This document shows, in pieces, positions 34,250 through 36,234 of a DNA stretch of 36,234 nt (positions within the stretch are counted from its first letter, which is position 1; each line of letters opens with the position of its first letter). The notes below the pieces were generated by a model. It did no database searches and was not told the DNA's origin. It was given only the letters and a program-made list of their open reading frames with translations. Source of the stretch: Prevotella sp. (GTDB taxonomy: Bacteria; Bacteroidota; Bacteroidia; Bacteroidales; Bacteroidaceae); contig JAFTGI010000089.1 of the NCBI GenBank assembly GCA_017458195.1, positions 1-36,234 of the forward strand, read 5' to 3'. The position numbers and the translations under genes are program-made.

Positions 34250-36049
34250 ATGAACAGATTCGACCTGAACGCCCGGCTCGCCGACGTCTACAGCCAGTTC
34301 ACGAGCAACGCCCGGCGTCCCGTCGTCGGCATCACCGGCAACTACGGCGACCAGACCTGCAAACTGGCTGAAGGCTACTACAAGCAAGTGGCCGACGCCG
34401 GCGGCACGCCCGTCATCCTACCCCCGCTGACCGACAGCCGTGCGCTCAGCGCCATGCTCGACCGCATCGACGCACTGCTCCTCAGCGGCGGTGCCGACAT
34501 CAACCCGCTCTACTGCGGCGAAGAACCGTCGCCGCGGCTGGGCGGCATCAATGCTGAGCGCGACCTGCCCGAAATGCTGCTGACCCGCATGGCCTACAAC
34601 CGGCAGATGCCCATTCTCGGCATTTGCCGCGGCATTCAGACCCTGGCCGTCGCCCTCGGCGGCAAGGTGCTGCAGGACATTGGCCTCCCCCCAACCCCCT
34701 CCCAGAGGAAGGGGAGCATCAAGCATTCGCAGGATGCCGACCGCGCCGTGCCCACCCACACCGTGAACATTCTCTCAGGCACGGCCCTTCATCGCCTCTA
34801 TTCGTCCGTTCCTCCTTCGCTCGTAAGCGACGACAATGTCGTCGCCCCCATCCCCGTCAACTCCTTCCACCACCAGGCCGTCAGCGAGCCCGGCCCTCAT
34901 CTGCGCGTCAGCGCCACGGCGCCCGACGGCATCATCGAGGCCGTGGAGAGCACGGAGCACAAGCCCGTCATCGGCGTGCAATGGCACCCTGAGTGCATGG
35001 CACCGGACGACGCTCAGCCGCTGTTCCGCTGGCTCGTTGACCAGGCAAGGGACTATCGCGCCGTGCAGCTGACCCACGACCACATCCTGACGCTCGACAC
35101 CCACTGCGACACGCCCATGCTCTTTCCGCAGGGCATCCGCTTCGACCGGCGCGACGACCGCATCCTCGTCGACCTGCCCAAGATGACCGAGGGCCGCCTC
35201 GACGCCACCATCATGGTGGCCTACCTGCCCCAGCAGTGGGACAAGCAGCCCATGACGCCGCGCCAGTATGCCGACCACATATTCGATGAAATCAGCGAAA
35301 TTGTTTCAAAAAACGCCGATTCCATCGCTATTGCCCGCACCCCCGACGACCTCTGGCGCAACAAGCGTGAGGGCCGCAAGAGCATCATGCTCGGCATCGA
35401 GAACGGGCTGGCCATCGAGGGCTCACTCGACAACCTGCGCCATTTCGCCCGGCGCGGCATCGTCTACATGACGCTCTGCCACAACGGCGACAACGACATC
35501 TGCGACGCGGCATCGCGCTCTGCGAACACGCACGGCGGCGTCAGTCCCTTCGGGGCCGACGTCATCCGCGAGATGAACCGCCTCGGCATCATGGTCGACC
35601 TCAGTCACGGCGGCGAGCACAGCTTCTATGACGCACTCGACATCTCCAGCCAGCCCATCGTCTGCAGCCACTCGTCGTGCCGGGCTCTCTGCGATCATCC
35701 ACGCAACCTGACCGACGACCAGATGCGGGCGCTGGCCAGCAAGGGCGGCGTCTGCCAGGTGACGCTCTATCCGGGCTTCCTCCGCAAGGACGGCGAGGCC
35801 ACGATCCTCGACGCCATGGCCCACCTGGACCACGCTGTCGAGGTGATGGGCATCGAGCATGTCGGACTGGGCACCGACTTCGACGGCGACGGCGGCGTGC
35901 CGGGACTGGCCGATGCGTCGGAGCTCACGAACTACACGCGCCAGCTGCTACAGCGCCGCTACAGCGAGGAGGACATCCAGCGGCTCTGGGGCGGCAACTT
36001 CCTGCGCGTCATGCAGCAAGTACAAAAACCACGGATTTCGCGGATTTAA
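34250..36049 (+). CDS. Peptidase C26-like / M19 dipeptidase fusion
   Basis: 599 residues, no signal peptide. N-terminal half (about 22-270): class I glutamine-amidotransferase fold of the gamma-glutamyl-GABA hydrolase type (C26), triad Cys126 (GICRGIQ), His246 and Glu248 (WHPE). C-terminal half (about 278-590): M19 renal-dipeptidase barrel with His285/Asp287 (DTHCDTP), the bridging glutamate in GIENG, the histidines of DLSHGGEHSF and CSHSSC, and GLGTDFDG. Both sites look intact, so the protein may cleave a gamma-glutamyl bond and then a dipeptide. Residues about 146-156 (LPPTPSQRKGS) come from an inserted C-rich repeat; the end (PRISRI) is encoded by a 9-bp tandem array. It follows the AsnC gene with no gap. 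Confidence 0.9.
   Translation: MNRFDLNARLADVYSQFTSNARRPVVGITGNYGDQTCKLAEGYYKQVADAGGTPVILPPLTDSRALSAMLDRIDALLLSGGADINPLYCGEEPSPRLGGINAERDLPEMLLTRMAYNRQMPILGICRGIQTLAVALGGKVLQDIGLPPTPSQRKGSIKHSQDADRAVPTHTVNILSGTALHRLYSSVPPSLVSDDNVVAPIPVNSFHHQAVSEPGPHLRVSATAPDGIIEAVESTEHKPVIGVQWHPECMAPDDAQPLFRWLVDQARDYRAVQLTHDHILTLDTHCDTPMLFPQGIRFDRRDDRILVDLPKMTEGRLDATIMVAYLPQQWDKQPMTPRQYADHIFDEISEIVSKNADSIAIARTPDDLWRNKREGRKSIMLGIENGLAIEGSLDNLRHFARRGIVYMTLCHNGDNDICDAASRSANTHGGVSPFGADVIREMNRLGIMVDLSHGGEHSFYDALDISSQPIVCSHSSCRALCDHPRNLTDDQMRALASKGGVCQVTLYPGFLRKDGEATILDAMAHLDHAVEVMGIEHVGLGTDFDGDGGVPGLADASELTNYTRQLLQRRYSEEDIQRLWGGNFLRVMQQVQKPRISRI
34683..34716. repeat. C-rich repeat unit inside the fusion gene
   Basis: GCCTCCCCCCAACCCCCTCC, then CAGAGGAAGGGGAG: a C-rich half followed by a G-rich half that partly pairs. 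It codes for about LPPTPSQRKGS between GGKVLQDIG and IKHSQD, two segments that lie close together in the C26 family. Its layout resembles the units in the GH127 gene. Confidence 0.7.
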
Positions 36050-36095
36050 CGGATTATTAAGGACTACGAATTTCGCGAATTAAACGAATTATTTA
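36035..36095. repeat. Nine-bp tandem array at the 3' end of the fusion gene
   Basis: First set CACGGATTT, CGCGGATTT, AACGGATTA; second set TACGAATTT, CGCGAATTA, AACGAATTA, all in 9-bp phase. It begins before the stop codon, which lies inside the second unit, so it codes the last few residues. The rest of the gap to 36220 holds only the promoter below. Confidence 0.8.
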
Positions 36096-36182
36096 AAACT
36101 ATTGCTGTCCGATAAAAGTGCGAAGTAGTATAGATTCCATAAAAATAGGGGGCCAGACCTGAGCCTTTCCCCCAAGATTTTG

Positions 36183-36190
36183 TAATTTTG
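36183..36190 (+). promoter_or_regulatory. Promoter -7 box of the gene at the right edge
   Basis: TAATTTTG followed by CAG, 30 bp before the ATG at 36221. Confidence 0.65.
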
Positions 36191-36220
36191 CAGCGACCAA
36201 ACAACAAAACTTACAAAATC

Positions 36221-36234
36221 ATGGACAAAGGTAC
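36221..36234 (+). CDS. Start of a gene cut by the window edge
   Basis: ATG followed by three more codons (MDKG...) 30 bp after a good -7 box. Too short to identify. Confidence 0.45.

Overview
The window comes from a Bacteroidota chromosome, most likely a high-GC member of the Prevotellaceae or a close Bacteroidales relative. The grounds are the gene order metK-DUF4271-hemD-rnpA-yidD and purE-ispG, the Bacteroidota promoter pattern (TTTG, about 20 nt, TAnnTTTG) before most transcription units, secreted proteins ending in type IX-style sorting tails (YDLQGR... / GVYIINGKKVIR), and carbohydrate enzymes of families GH127 and GH95. Coding DNA is GC-rich and many antisense frames are open by chance; I left these out.

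Layout. 1-3820: housekeeping run (metK, DUF4271 membrane protein, hemD, rnpA, yidD). 3827-10638: an accessory block with a secreted GH127-like enzyme and a tandem jelly-roll protein on the minus strand, and a 1000-residue LamG-like secreted protein on the plus strand. 10916-14526: tyrS, a PfkB sugar kinase and a flavodiiron protein, closed by a strong terminator. 14541-20716: a 1474-residue secreted fibronectin/anchor-J protein, divergent from a membrane-tethered TPR-AraC regulator that is its likely controller. 20782-21534: a chimeric, broken gene made from pieces of the symporter and flavodiiron genes of this same window, split by a 197-bp MITE-like element. 21486-25356: GH95 alpha-L-fucosidase divergent from a dicarboxylate/amino-acid symporter. 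25357-30161: a hypothetical protein, rpoN, a PAP2-like membrane protein, purE and a compact ispG. 30438-31130: minus-strand sirtuin. 31209-33712: three consecutive FKBP prolyl isomerases, apparently for three cell compartments. 33745-36049: an Lrp/AsnC regulator and a glutamine-amidotransferase/M19-dipeptidase fusion. A promoter and the first codons of another gene end the window.

The most unusual features are these. (1) Degenerate tandem arrays with periods of exactly 7, 8 or 9 bp, each with its own sequence, sit directly after the stop codon of most genes. In three places they also lie at or just before the next start codon. (2) A chimeric ORF was built in frame from two neighbouring genes and then interrupted by a small element with terminal inverted repeats and a 9-bp target duplication. 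(3) C-rich repeat units are inserted in frame inside two enzymes. (4) The IspG sequence looks like the large three-domain type but lacks the middle domain. All calls come from reading the sequence; no database search was run.
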